Assembly (NCBI GenBank): GCA_030762175.1 | Contig: JAUJEO010000019.1 | Span: forward strand, 4,346,001 to 4,410,000 | DNA from: Metallyticus violacea | Lineage: Eukaryota > Arthropoda > Insecta > Mantodea > Metallyticidae | Direction: 5' to 3' | DNA: 64,000 bases | Shown: positions 13,234-25,590 of the stretch, piece after piece | How positions within the stretch are numbered: position 1 is the stretch's first letter | Layout of the letters: each line of letters starts with the position of its first letter | Program-made: the position numbers and the translations under genes | Notes under the pieces: generated by a model | What the model was told of the DNA's origin: nothing | The model's database searches: none | What the model saw: the letters and a program-made list of their open reading frames with translations, nothing else

Positions 13234-14144
13234 GAGATATATGGTTCTCTTTCATTATACAATTTTGATAGCCTTACAAAAGCATATTATGCGGAAAGAA
13301 TCTCGAAAAGAAAAAAAAAATTTTTCGAAGGTTTGGAAACTTCATTAGAATCACTTTTTTTCGTTCTTATTTGAGATAACTGGTTCTCTTTCATTTTGCT
13401 AGTTTGATAGCTGTACAAAAGCATATTATACGGAAAGAATCTCGAAAAGAATAAAATTTTTTTTCGAAGTTTGGAAACTTTATTAGAATCACTTTTTTCC
13501 GTTCTTATTTGAGATAACTGGTTCTCTTTCATTATACTTGTTTGATAGCCTTATAAAAGCATATTGTGCGGAAAGAATCTCGAAAAGAAAAAATAGTTTT
13601 TTCGAAGTTTGGCAACTTCATTAGAATCACTTTTTTTCCGTTCTTATTTGAGATAACCGGTTCTCTTTCATTATACTAGTTTGATAGCCTTAGAAAAGCA
13701 TATAATGCGGAAAGAATCTCGAAAAGAAAAAAAATGATTTTCGATGGTTGGAAACTTCATTAGAATCACTTTTTTTCGGTTCTTATTTGAGATAACTGGT
13801 TCTCTTTCATTATACTAGTTTGATAGCCTTAGAAAAACATATTATGCGGTAAGAATCTCGAAAAGAAAAAAAAAATTTTTCGAAGGTTGGAAAGTTCATT
13901 AGAATCACTTTTTTTCCGTTCTTATTTGAGATAACTGGTTCTCTTACATTATACTAGTTTGATAGCCTTAGAAAAGCATATTGCGCGGAAAGAATCTCGA
14001 AAAGGAAAAAAATTTTTTTCGAAGTTTGGAAACTTCATTAGAATCACTTTCTTTCCGTTCTTATTTGAGATAACTGGTTCTCTTGTATTATACTAGTTTG
14101 ATAGCCTTAGAAAAGCATATTATGCAGTAAGAATCTCGAAAGAA

Positions 14145-14215
14145 AAAAAATTCTTTTCGAAGTTTGGAAACTTCATTAGAATCACTTTTTTTCCGTTCTT
14201 ATTAGAGATAACTGG
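14145..14215 (+). other. Inferred gamma/beta junction inside delta
   Basis: Up to TTCTTTTCGAAG the ninth monomer of delta follows the gamma version (which continues with AATCAATTTTTTTCC and class C). After it delta continues with AATCACTTTTTTTCCG and TTATTAGAGATAAC, as beta does. The same switch occurs at the equivalent place in the other delta copies (near 23940, 43140 and 58440) and in the fusion block near 35430, so it was present before delta multiplied. The exact crossover base cannot be fixed because the monomers are alike around it. Confidence 0.65.
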
Positions 14216-15491
14216 TTCTCTTTCATTATACTAGTTTGATAGCCTTAGAAAAGCATATTGTGCCGAAAGAATATCGAAAAGAAAAAAAAAATTTTTCGAA
14301 GTTGGAAACTTCATTAGAATCACTTTTTTTCCGTTCTTATTTGAGATAACTGGTTCTCTTTCATTATACTAGTTTGATAGCCTTAGAAAAGCATATAATG
14401 CGGAAAGAATTTCGAAAAGAAAAAAATTTTTTTTCGATGGTTGGAAACTTCATTAGAATCAATTTTTTTACATTCTTATTTGAAATAACTGGTTCTCTTT
14501 CATTATACTAGTTTGATAGCCATAGAAAACCATAAAATGGAGAAAGATTCGCGAAAAGAAAAGATTTATTTTGATGGTTGGAAACTTCATTAGAATCAAT
14601 TTTTTTCCGTTCTTATTTGAGATATATGGTTCTCTTTCATTATACTATTTTGATAGCCTTACAGAAGCATATTATGCGGAAAGAGTCTCGAAAAGAAAAA
14701 AAAATTTTTCGAAGTTTTGAAACTTCAATAGAATCACTTTTTTTCCGTTCTTATTTGAGATAACTGGTTCTCTTTCATTATGCTAGTTTGATAGCCTTAG
14801 AAAAGCATATTATGCGGTAAGAATCTCGAAAAGAAAAAAAAAATTTTTCGAAGTTTGGAAAATTCATTAGAATCACTTTTTGTCCGTTCTTATTTGAGAT
14901 AACTGGTTCTCTTTCATTATACTAGTTTGATAGCCTTAGAAAAGCATATTGTGCGGAAAGAATCTCGAAAAGAAAAAAATTTTTTTTCGAAGTTTGGAAA
15001 CTTCATTAGAATCACTTTTTTTCCGTTCTTATTTGAGATAACTGGTTCTCTTTCATTATACTAGTTTGATAGCCATAGAAAACCATAAAATGAAGAAAGG
15101 AAAAGATTTATTTCGGTGGTTGGAAACTTCATTAGAATAAATTTTTTTCCATTCTTATTTGAGATAACTGGTTCTCTTAATTATACTAGTTTGATAGCCA
15201 TAGAAAACAATAAAGTGAAGAAAGATTCGCGAAAAGAAAAGATTTATTTTGATGGTTGGAAACTTCATTAGAATCAATTTTTTTCCATTCTTATTTGAGA
15301 TATATGTTTGTCTTTCAATATGCTAGTTTGATAGCCTTAGAAAAGCATATTATGCGGAAAGAAATTAGAAAAGAAAAAAAATTTTTTTCGAAGTTTGGAA
15401 ACTTCATTAGAATCTTTTTTTCCATTCTTATTTGAGATAACTGGTTCTCTTTCATTATACTAGTTTGATAGCCTTAGAAAACCATAAAATG

Positions 15492-17837
15492 AAGAAAGAT
15501 TCGCGAAAAGGAAAGATTTATTTCGATGGTTGGAAACTTCATTAGAATCACTTTTTTTCCGTTCTTATTTGAGATATATGGTTCTCTTTCATTATACAAT
15601 TTTGATAGCCTTACAAAAGCATATTATGCGGAAAGAATCTCGAAAGGAAAAAAAAAAATTTTTCGAAGGTTTGGAAACTTCATTAGAATCACTTTTTTTC
15701 GTTCTTATTTGAGATAACTGGTTCTCTTTCATTTTGCTAGTTTGATAGCTGTACAAAAGCATATTATACGGAAAGAATCTCGAAAAGAATAAAATTTTTT
15801 TTCGAAGTTTGGAAACTTCATTAGAATCACTTTTTTCCGTTCTTATTTGAGATAACTGGTTCTCTTTCATTATACTTGTTTGATAGCCTTAGAAAAGCAT
15901 ATTTGTGCGGAAAGAATCTCGAAAAGAAAAAATATTTTTTTCGAAGTTTGGAAACTTCATTAGAATCACTTTTTTTCCGTTCTTATTTGAGATAACCGGT
16001 TCTCTTTCATTATACTAGTTTGATAGCCTTAGAAAAGCATATAATGCGGAAAGAATCTCGAAAAGAAAAAAAATGATTTTCGATGGTTGGAAACTTCATT
16101 AGAATCACTTTTTTTCGGTTCTTATTTGAGATAACTGGTTCTCTTTCATTATACTAGTTTGATAGCCTTAGAAAAACATATTATGCGGTAAGAATCTCGA
16201 AAAGAAAAAAAAAATTTTTCGAAGGTTTGAAAGTTCATTAGAATCACTTTTTTTCCGTTCTTATTTGAGATAACTGGTTCTCTTACATTATACTAGTTTG
16301 ATAGCCTTAGAAAAGCATATGGTGCGGAAAGAATCTCGAAAAGAAAAAAAAAATTTTTCGAAGTTTGGAAACTTCATTAGAATCACTTTCTTTCCGTTCT
16401 TATTTGAGATAACTGGTTCTCTTGTATTATACTAGTTTGATAGCCTTAGAAAAGCATACTATGCAGTAAGAATCTCGAAAGAAAAAAAATTCTTTTCGAA
16501 GTTTGGAAACTTCATTAGAATCAATTTTTTTCCATTCTTATTTGAGATAACTAGTTCTCTTTCATTATACTAGTTTGATAGCCATAGAAAACCATAAGAT
16601 GAAGAAAGATTCGCGAAAAGAAAAGATTTATTTTGATGGTTGGAAACTTCATTAGAATGAATTTTTTTCCGTTCTTATTTGAGATATATGGTTCTCTTTC
16701 ATTATACTAGTTTGATAGACTTAGAAAAGCATATTATGCGGAAAGAATCTCGAAAAGAAAAAAAAAAATTTTCGAAGTTTTTTAAAACTTCATTAGAATC
16801 ACTTTTTTTCCGTTCTTATTTGAGATAACTGGTTCTCTTTCATTATACTAGTATGATAGCCTCAGTAAAGCAAGCATATTATGCGCAAAGAATCTCGAAA
16901 AGAAAAAAAAATTTTTCGAAGTTTGGAAACTTCGTTAGAATCACTTTTTTTCCGTTCTTATTTGAGATAACTGGTTCTCTTTCATTATACTAATTAGATA
17001 GCCTCAGAAAAGCATATTATGCGCATAGAATCTCGAAAATAAAAAAATTTTTTTAGAACTTTGGAAACTTCGTTAGAATCACTTTTTTTCCGTTCTTATT
17101 TGAGATAACTGGTTCTCTTTCATTATGCTAGTTTGATAGACTTAGAAAAGCATATTATGCGTTAAGAAACTCGAAAAGAAAAAAAAAATTTTTCGAAGTT
17201 TGGAAAATTCATTAGAATCACTTTTTGTCCGTTCTTATTTGAGATAACTGGTTCTCTTTCATTATACTAGTTTGATAGCCTTAGAAAAGCATATTGTGCG
17301 GAAAGAATCTCGAAAAGAAAAAAAATTTTTTTCGAAGTTTGGAAACTTCATTAGAATCACTTTTTTTCCGTTCTTATTTGAGATAACTGGTTCTCTTTCA
17401 TTATACTAGTTTGATAGCCATAGAAAACCATAAAATGAAGAAAGGAAAAGATTTATTTCGATGGTTGGAAACTTCATTAGAATAAATTTTTTTCCATTCT
17501 TATTTGAGATAACTGGTTCTCTTAATTATACTAGTTTGATAGCCATAGAAAACAATAAAATGAAGAAAGATTCGCGAAAAGAAAAGATTTATTTTGATGG
17601 TTGGAAACTTCATTAGAATCAATTTTTTTCCATTCTTATTTGAGATATATGTTTGTCTTTCATTATACTAGTTTGATAGCCTTAGAAAAGCATATTATGC
17701 GGAAAGAAATTAGAAAAGAAAAAAATTTTTTTTCGAAGTTTGGAAACTTCATTAGAATCACTTTTTTCCATTCTTATTTGAGATAACTGGTTCTCTTTCA
17801 TTATACTAGTTTGATAGCCTTAGAAAACCATAAAATG
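15492..17837 (+). repeat. Block gamma1, 17-mer (2346 bp)
   Basis: Like gamma3, but the first two monomers (CATGAGAATC class C and class D) are fused near 15515-15560: a class C left half runs into the end of the D monomer (AATCACTTTTTTTCC then GATATATGG), losing one unit. From about 15590 to 17930 it tracks 36990-39330 at offset 21400. It contains the AAGC-duplication monomer at 16861-16880 with GTATGATAGCC and the long dyad at 16774-16791. Confidence 0.83.
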
Positions 17838-19486
17838 AAGAAAGATTCGCGAAAAGAAAAGATTTACTTCGATGGTTGGAATCTTCATTAGAATCAATTT
17901 TTTTCCACTCTTATTTGAGATAACTTGTACTCTTTCATTATACTACTTTGATAGCCTTACAAAAGCATATTATGCGGAAAGAATCTCGAAAAGAAAAAAA
18001 AAATTTTTCGAAGTTTGGAAACTTCATTAGAATCACTTTCTTTCCGTTCTTATTTGAGATAACTGGTTCTCTTGTATTATACTAGTTTGATAGCCTTAGA
18101 AAAGCATACTATGCAGTAAGAATCTCGAAAGAAAAAAAATTCTTTTCGAAGTTTGGATACTTCATTAGAATCAATTTTTTTCCATTCTTATTTGAGATAA
18201 CTAGTTCTCTTTCATTATACTAGTTTGATAGCCATAGAAAACCATAAAATGAAGAAAGATTCGCGAAAAGAAAAGATTTATTTTGATGGTTGGAAACTTC
18301 ATTAGAATGAATTTTTTTCCGTTCTTATTTGAGATATATGGTTCTCTTTCATTATACTAGTTTGATAGACTTAGAAAAGCATATTATGCGGAAAGAATCT
18401 CGAAAAGAAAAAAAAAAATTTTCGAAGTTTTTTAAAACTTCATTAGAATCACTTTTCTTCCGTTCTTATTTGAGATAACTGGTTCTCTTTCATTATACTA
18501 GTATGATAGCCTCAGTAAAGCAAGCATATTATGCGCAAAGAATCTCGAAAAGAAAAAAAATTTTTTCGAAATTTGGAAACTTCGTTAGAATCACTTTTTT
18601 TCCGTTCTTATTTGAGATAACTGGTTCTCTTTCATTATACTAATTAGATAGCCTCAGAAAAGCATATTATGCGCATAGAATCTCGAAAATAAAAAAATTT
18701 TTTTAGAACTTTGGAAACTTCGTTAGAATCACTTTTTTTCCGTTCTTATTTGAGATAACTGGTTCTCTTTCATTATGCTAGTTTGATAGCCTTAGAAAAG
18801 CATATTATGCGGTAAGAAACTCGAAAAGAAAAAAAAAATTTTTCGAAGTTTGTAAAATTCATTAGAATCACTTTTTGTCCGTTCTTATTTGAGATAACTG
18901 GTTCTCTTTCATTATACTAGTTTGATAGATTAGAAAAGCATATTGTGCGGAAAGAATCTCGAAAAGAAAAAAAATTTTTTTCGAAGTTTGGAAACTTCAT
19001 TAGAATCACTTTTTTTCCGTTCTTATTTGAGATAACTGGTTCTCTTTCATTATACTAGTTTGATAGCCATAGAAAACCATAAAATGAAGAAAGGAAAAGA
19101 TTTATTTCGATGGTTGGAAACTTCATTAGAATAAATTTTTTTCCATTCTTATTTGAGATAACTGGTTCTCTTAATTATACTAGTTTGATAGCCATAGAAA
19201 ACAATAAAATGAAGAAAGATTCGCGAAAAGAAAAGATTTATTTTGATGGTTGGAAACTTCATTAGAATCAATTTTTTTCCATTCTTATTTGAGATATATG
19301 TTTGTCTTTCATTATACTAGTTTGATAGCCTTAGAAAAGCATATTATGCGGAAAGAAATTAGAAAAGAAAAAAATTTTTTTTCGAAGTTTGGAAACTTCA
19401 TTATAATCACTTTTTTCCATTCTTATTTGAGATAACTGGTTCTCTTTCATTATACTAGTTTGATAGCCTTAGAAAACCATAAAATG
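17838..19486 (+). repeat. Block gamma2, 12-mer tandem duplication (1649 bp)
   Basis: Repeats the end of gamma1 at offset 1649-1650: the AAGC marker at 16861 recurs at 18511 and the block-end monomer at 17601 recurs at 19250. It starts with a beta-type first monomer (GATTTACTTCG, GGTTGGAATC). Near 17945-17960 this joins a TTACATT-type monomer through a hybrid that reads TATACTACTTTGATAGCC and TTACAAAAGC. This is what a single unequal exchange between the start of beta and the eighth gamma monomer would leave. Confidence 0.83.
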
Positions 19487-22400
19487 AAGAAAGATTCGCG
19501 AAAAGAAAAGATTTACTTCGATGGTTGGAATCTTCATTAGAATCAATTTTTTTCCACTCTTATTTGAGATAACTTGTACTCTTTCATTATACTAGTTTGA
19601 TAGCCATAGAAAACCATAAAAAGAAGAAAGATTCGCGAAAAGAAAAGATTTATTTCGATGGTTTGAAACTTCATTAGAATCAATTTTTTTCCATTCTTAT
19701 TTGAGATAACTTGTTCTCTTTCATTATACTAGTTTGATAGCCTTAGAAAACCATAAAATGAAGAAAGATTCGCGAAAAGAAAAGATTTATTTCGATGGGT
19801 GGAAACTTCATTAGAATCACTTTTTTCCGTTCTTAATTGAGATAACTGGTTCTCTATAATTTTCCTAGTTTGATAGCTGTAGAAAAGCATATTATGCAAA
19901 AAGAATCTCGAAAAGAAAAAAAATTTTTTTCAAAGTTTGGAAACATCATTAGTAGCACTTATTTTCCGTTCTTATTAAAGATAACTGGTTCTCTTTCATT
20001 ATACTAGTTTGATAGCCGTAGAAAATCATATTATGCGGAAAGAATCTCGAAATGAAAAAAAAATTTTTTCGAAGTTTGGAAACTTCATTAGAATCACTTT
20101 TTTCCGTTCTTATTTGAGATAACTAGTTCTCTTTCATTATACTAGTTTGATAGCCTTAGAAAAGCATATAATGCGGGAAGAATCTAGCAAGGAAAAAATT
20201 TTTTTTTTTATGTTTTGAAATTCCTTATGATTCAATTTTTTTCCATTCTTATTTGAGATAAGTGGTTCTCTTTCATTATACTAGTTTGATAGCCTTAGAA
20301 AAGCATATTATACGGAAAGAATCTCGAAAAGAAAAAAAAATTTTTTCGAAGTTTGGAAACTTCATTAGAATCACTTTTTTTCCGTTCTTATTTGAGATAA
20401 CTGGTTCTCTTTCATTATACTAGTTTGATAGCCTTAGAAAAGCATATAATGCGGAAAGAATCTCGAAAGAAAAAAATTTTTTGTTGATGTTTTGAAATTC
20501 CTTATGATTAAATTTTTTTCCATTCTTATTTAAGATAACTGGTTCTCTTTCATTATACTATTTTGATAGCCTTAGAAAACCATAAAATGAAGAAAGATTC
20601 GCGAAAAGAAAAGATTTATTTCGATGGTTGTAAACTTCATTAGAATCACTTTTTTTCCGTTCTTATTTGAGATAACTGGTTCTCTTTCATTATACTAGTT
20701 TGATAGCGTTAGAAAAGCATATTATACGGTAAGAATCTCGAAAAGAAAAAAAAATTTTTCGAAGTTTGGAAACTTCATTAGAATCACTTTTTTTCCGTTC
20801 TTATTTGAGATAACTGGTTCTCTTTCATTATACTAGTTTGATAGCCTTAGAAAAGCATATAATGCGGAAAGAATCTCGAAAAGAAAAAAATTTTTTTTCG
20901 ATGGTTGGAAAGTTCATTAGAATCAATTTTTTTCCATTCTTATTTGAGATAACTGGTTCTCTTTCATTATACTAGTTTGATAGCCATAGAAAACCATAAA
21001 ATGAAGAAAGATTCGCGAAAAGAAAAGATTTACTTTGATGGTTGGAAACTTCAATAGAATCAATTTCTTTCCGTTCTTATTTGATATATGGTTCTCTTTC
21101 ATTATACTAATTTGATAGCATTAGAAAAGCATATTATGCGGAAAGAATCTCGAAAAGAAAAAAAATTTTTTTCGAAGTTTTGATACTGCATTAGAATCAC
21201 TTTTTTTCCGTTCTTATTTGAGATAACTGGTTCTCTTTCATTATACTAGTTTGATAGCCTTAGAAAAGCATATATTGCGGAAAGAATCTCGAAAAGAAAA
21301 AAAAATTTTTTCGAAGTATTGAAACTTCATTAGAATTTCTTGTTTTCCATTCTTATTTGAGATAACTGGTTCTCTTTCATTATACTAGTTTATAGCCTTT
21401 GAAAAGCATATTATACGGAAAGAATCTCGAAAAGAAAAAAATTTTTTTTCGAAGTTTGGAAACTTCATTACAATCACTTTTTTTCCGTTCTTATTTGAGA
21501 TAACTGGTTCTCTTTCATTATACTAATTTGATAGCCTTAGAAAAGCATATTGTGCGGAAAGAATCTCGAAAAGAAAAAAATTTTTTTCGAAGTTTGGAAA
21601 CTTCATTAGAATCACTTTTTTTCCGTTCTTATTTGAGATAAGTGGTTCTCTTTCATTATACTAGTTTAATATTCTTAGAAAAGCATATTGTGCCGAAAGA
21701 ATATCGAAAAGAAAAAAAAAATTTATCGAAGTTGGAAACTTCATTAGAATCACTTTTTTTCCGTTCTTATTTGAGATAACTGGTTCTCTTTCATTATACT
21801 AGTTTGATAGCCATAGAAAACCATAAAATGGAGAAAGATTCGCGAAAAGAAAAGATTTATTTTGATGGTTGGAAACTTCATTAGAATCAATTTTTTTCCG
21901 TTCTTATTTGAGATATATGGTTCTCTTTCATTATACTATTTTGATAGCCTTACAAAAGCATATTATGCGGAAAGAGTCTCGAAAAGAAAAAAAAAATTTT
22001 TCGAAGTTTTGAAACTTCAATAGAATCACTTTTTTTCCGTTCTTATTTGAGATAACTGGTTCTCTTTCATTATGCTAGTTTGATAGCCTTAGAAAAGCAT
22101 ATTATGCGGTAAGAAACTCGAAAAGAAAAAAAAAATTTTTCGAAGTTTGGAAAATTCATTACAATCACTTTTTGTCCGTTCTTATTTGAGATAACTGGTT
22201 CTCTTTCATTATACTAGTTTGATAGCCTTAGAAAAGCATATTGTGCGGAAAGAATCTCGAAAAGAAAAAAAATTTTTTTCGAAGTTTGGAAACTTCATTA
22301 GAATCACTTTTTTTCCGTTCAAATTTGAGATAACTGGTTGTCTTTCATTATACTAGTTTGATAGCCATAGAAAACCATAAAATGAAGAAAGGAAAAGATT

Positions 22401-22784
22401 TATTTCGATGGTTGGAAACTTCATTAGAATAAATTTTTTTCCATTCTTATTTGAGATAACTGGTTCTCTTAATTATACTAGTTTGATAGCCATAGAAAAC
22501 AATAAAATGAAGAAAGATTCGCGAAAAGAAAAGATTTATTTTGATGGTTGGAAACTTCATTAGAATCAATTTTTTTCCATTCTTATTTGAGATATATGTT
22601 TGTCTTTCATTATACTAGTTTGATAGCCTTAGAAAAGCATATTATGCGGAAAGAAATTAGAAAAGAAAAAAAATTTTTTTCGAAGTTTGGAAACTTCATT
22701 AGAATCACTTTTTTCCATTCTTATTTGAGATAACTGGTTCTCTTTCATTATACTAGTTTGATAGCCTTAGAAAACCATAAAATG
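19487..22784 (+). repeat. Block beta3, 24-mer (3298 bp)
   Basis: Tracks beta2 at offset 9908 through its first 16 monomers. It has the GTGCGG monomer that beta1 lacks but has lost the ACATTC monomer: near 21780 GATAACTGG leads directly to CCATAGAAAACC with ATGGAG. Private variants include TTTAATATTCTTAG near 21667 and CCGTTCAAATTTGAG near 22317. The same ACATTC loss is seen in beta5, near 56440. Confidence 0.84.
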
Positions 22785-25261
22785 AAGAAAGATTCGCGAA
22801 AAGAAAAGATTTATTTCGATGGTTGGAAAATTCATGAGAATCAATTTTTTTCCGTTCTTATTTGAGATAACTGGTTCTCTTTCATTTTGCTAGTTTGATA
22901 GCTGTAGAAAAGCATATTATGCGGAAAGAATCTCGAAAAGAAAAAAAAAATTTTTTCAAAGTTTGGAAACTTCATTAGAATCACTTTTTTCCGTTCTTAT
23001 TTGAAATATATGGTTCTCTTTCATTATACAATTTTGATAGCCTTACAAAAGCATATTATGCGGAAAGAATCTCGAAAAGAAAAAAAAAATTTTTCGAAGG
23101 TTTGGAAACTTCATTAGAATCACTTTTTTTCGTTCTTATTTGAGATAACTGGTTCTCTTTCATTTTGCTAGTTTGATAGCTGTACAAAAGCATATTATAC
23201 GGAAAGAATCTCGAAAAGAATAAAATTTTTTTTCGAAGTTTGGAAACTTTATTAGAATCACTTTTTTCCGTTCTTATTTGAGATAACTGGTTCTCTTTCA
23301 TTATACTTGTTTGATAGCCTTAGAAAAGCATATTGTGCGGAAAGAATCTCGAAAAGAAAAAATAGTTTTTTCGAAGTTTGGCAACTTCATTAGAATCACT
23401 TTTTTTCCGTTCTTATTTGAGATAACCGGTTCTCTTTCATTATACTAGTTTGATAGCCTTAGAAAAGCATATAATGCGGAAAGAATCTCGAAAAGAAAAA
23501 AAATGATTTTCGATGGTTGGAAACTTCATTAGAATCACTTTTTTTCGGTTCTTATTTGAGATAACTGGTTCTCTTTCATTATACTAGTTTGATAGCCTTA
23601 GAAAAACATATTATGCGGTAAGAATCTCGAAAAGAAAAAAAAAATTTTTCGAAGGTTGGAAAGTTCATTAGAATCACTTTTTTTCCGTTCTTATTTGAGA
23701 TAACTGGTTCTCTTACATTATACTAGTTTGATAGCCTTAGAAAAGCATATTGTGCGGAAAGAATCTCGAAAAGGAAAAAAATTTTTTTCGAAGTTTGGAA
23801 ACTTCATTAGAATCACTTTCTTTCCCTTCTTATTTGAGATAACTGGTTCTCTTGTATTATACTAGTTTGATAGCCTTAGAAAAGCATATTATGCAGTAAG
23901 AATCTCGAAAGAAAAAAAATTCTTTTCGAAGTTTGGAAACTTCATTAGAATCACTTTTTTTCCGTTCTTATTAGAGATAACTGGTTCTCTTTCATTATAC
24001 TAGTTTGATAGCCTTAGAAAAGCATATTGTGCCGAAAGAATATCGAAAAGAAAAAAAAAATTTTTCGAAGTTGGAAACTTCATTAGAATCACTTTTTTTC
24101 CGTTCTTATTTGAGATAACTGGTTCTCTTTCATTATACTAGTTTGATAGCCTTAGAAAAGCATATAATGCGGAAAGAATTTCGAAAAGAAAAAAATTTTT
24201 TTTCGATGGTTGGAAACTTCATTAGAATCAATTTTTTTACATTCTTATTTGAAATAACTGGTTCTCTTTCATTATACTAGTTTGATAGCCATAGAAAACC
24301 ATAAAATGGAGAAAGATTCGCGAAAAGAAAAGATTTATTTTGATGGTTGGAAACTTCATTAGAATCAATTTTTTTCCGTTCTTATTTGAGATATATGGTG
24401 TTCTTTCATTATACTATTTTGATAGCCTTACAAAAGCATATTATGCGGAAAGAGTCTCGAAAAGAAAAAAAAATTTTTCGAAGTTTTGAAACTTCAATAG
24501 AATCACTTTTTTTCCGTTCTTATTTGAGATAACTGGTTCTCTTTCATTATGCTAGTTTGATAGCCTTAGAAAAGCATATTATGCGGTAAGAATCTCGAAA
24601 AGAAAAAAAAAATTTTTCGAAGTTTGGAAAATTCATTAGAATCACTTTTTGTCCGTTCCTATTTGAGATAACTGGTTCTCTTTCATTATACTAGTTTGAT
24701 AGCCTTAGAAAAGCATATTGTGCGGAAAGAATCTCGAAAAGAAAAAAAATTTTTTTCGAAGTTTGGAAACTTCATTAGAATCACTTTTTTTCCGTTCTTA
24801 TTTGAGATAACTGGTTCTCTTTCATTATACTAGTTTGATAGCCATAGAAAACCATAAAATGAAGAAAGGAAAAGATTTATTTCGGTGGTTGGAAACTTCA
24901 TTAGAATAAATTTTTTTCCATTCTTATTTGAGATAACTGGTTCTCTTAATTATACTAGTTTGATAGCCATAGAAAACAATAAAATGAAGAAAGATTCGCG
25001 AAAAGAAAAGATTTATTTTGATGGTTGGAAACTTCATTAGAATCAATTTTTTTCCATTCTTATTTGAGATATATGTTTGTCTTTCATTATACTAGTTTGA
25101 TAGCCTTAGAAAAGCATATTATGCGGAAAGAAATTAGAAAAGAAAAAAAAATTTTTTCGAAGTTTGGAAACTTCATTAGAATCACTTTTTTCCATTCTTA
25201 TTTGAGATAACTGGTTCTCTTTCATTATACTAGTTTGATAGCCTTAGAAAACCATAAAATG
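22785..25261 (+). repeat. Block delta2, 18-mer (2477 bp)
   Basis: Monomer order is identical to delta1 and, at offset about 19198, to delta3. Variants shared with delta3 include TTTCTTTCCCTTC in the TTACATT monomer (near 23820 and 43020) and ATATGGTGTTC in the ATGGAG unit (near 24393 and 43593). Its block-end monomer has A9T6 at 25143-25157 where most copies have A8T7, with the total length unchanged. Confidence 0.85.
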
Positions 25262-25539
25262 AAGAAAGATTCGCGAAAAGAAAAGATTTATTTCGATGGT
25301 TGGAAACTTCATGAGAATCAATTTTTTTCCATTCTTATTTGAGATAACTGGTTCTCTTTCATTTTGCTAGTTTGATAGCTCTAGAAAAGCATATTATGCG
25401 GAAAGAATCTCGAAAAGAAAAAAAAATTTTTTTCAAAGTTTGGAAACTTCATTAGAATCACTTTTTTTCCGTTCTTATTTGAGATATATGGTTCTCTTTC
25501 ATTATACAATTTTGATAGCCTTACAAAAGCATATTATGC

Positions 25540-25590
25540 GGAAAGAATCTCGAAAAGAAAAAAAATGATTTTCGATGGTTGGAAACTTCA
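25540..25590 (+). other. Alpha-specific hybrid monomer junction
   Basis: TTACAAAAGCATATTATGCG (third P monomer) runs into AAAAAAAATGATTTTCG, which belongs to the sixth P monomer, so three monomer lengths are skipped. The same junction is present near 45285-45310 (alpha3) and 60040-60070 (alpha4), so it was inherited by all alpha blocks whose left end is visible. Confidence 0.75.

Larger units (their letters stand above)
13015..15491 (+). repeat. Block delta1, 18-mer (2477 bp)
   Basis: Nine monomers (P9): CATGAGAATC class C, class D, TTACAAAAGC, GTACAAAAGC, TATACTTG, GATAACCGG with AAAATGATTTTC, AAAAACATA, CTCTTACATT and CTTGTATT. Then nine (Q9): TTATTAGAG with GTGCCG, ACATTC, ATGGAG, GAGTC, TATGCTAG, GTGCGG, C-short, CTCTTAATTATAC and the block end. 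It matches delta2 at offset about 9770. The block-end monomer near 15320 reads TCAATATGCTAG instead of TCATTATACTAG. Confidence 0.85.
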
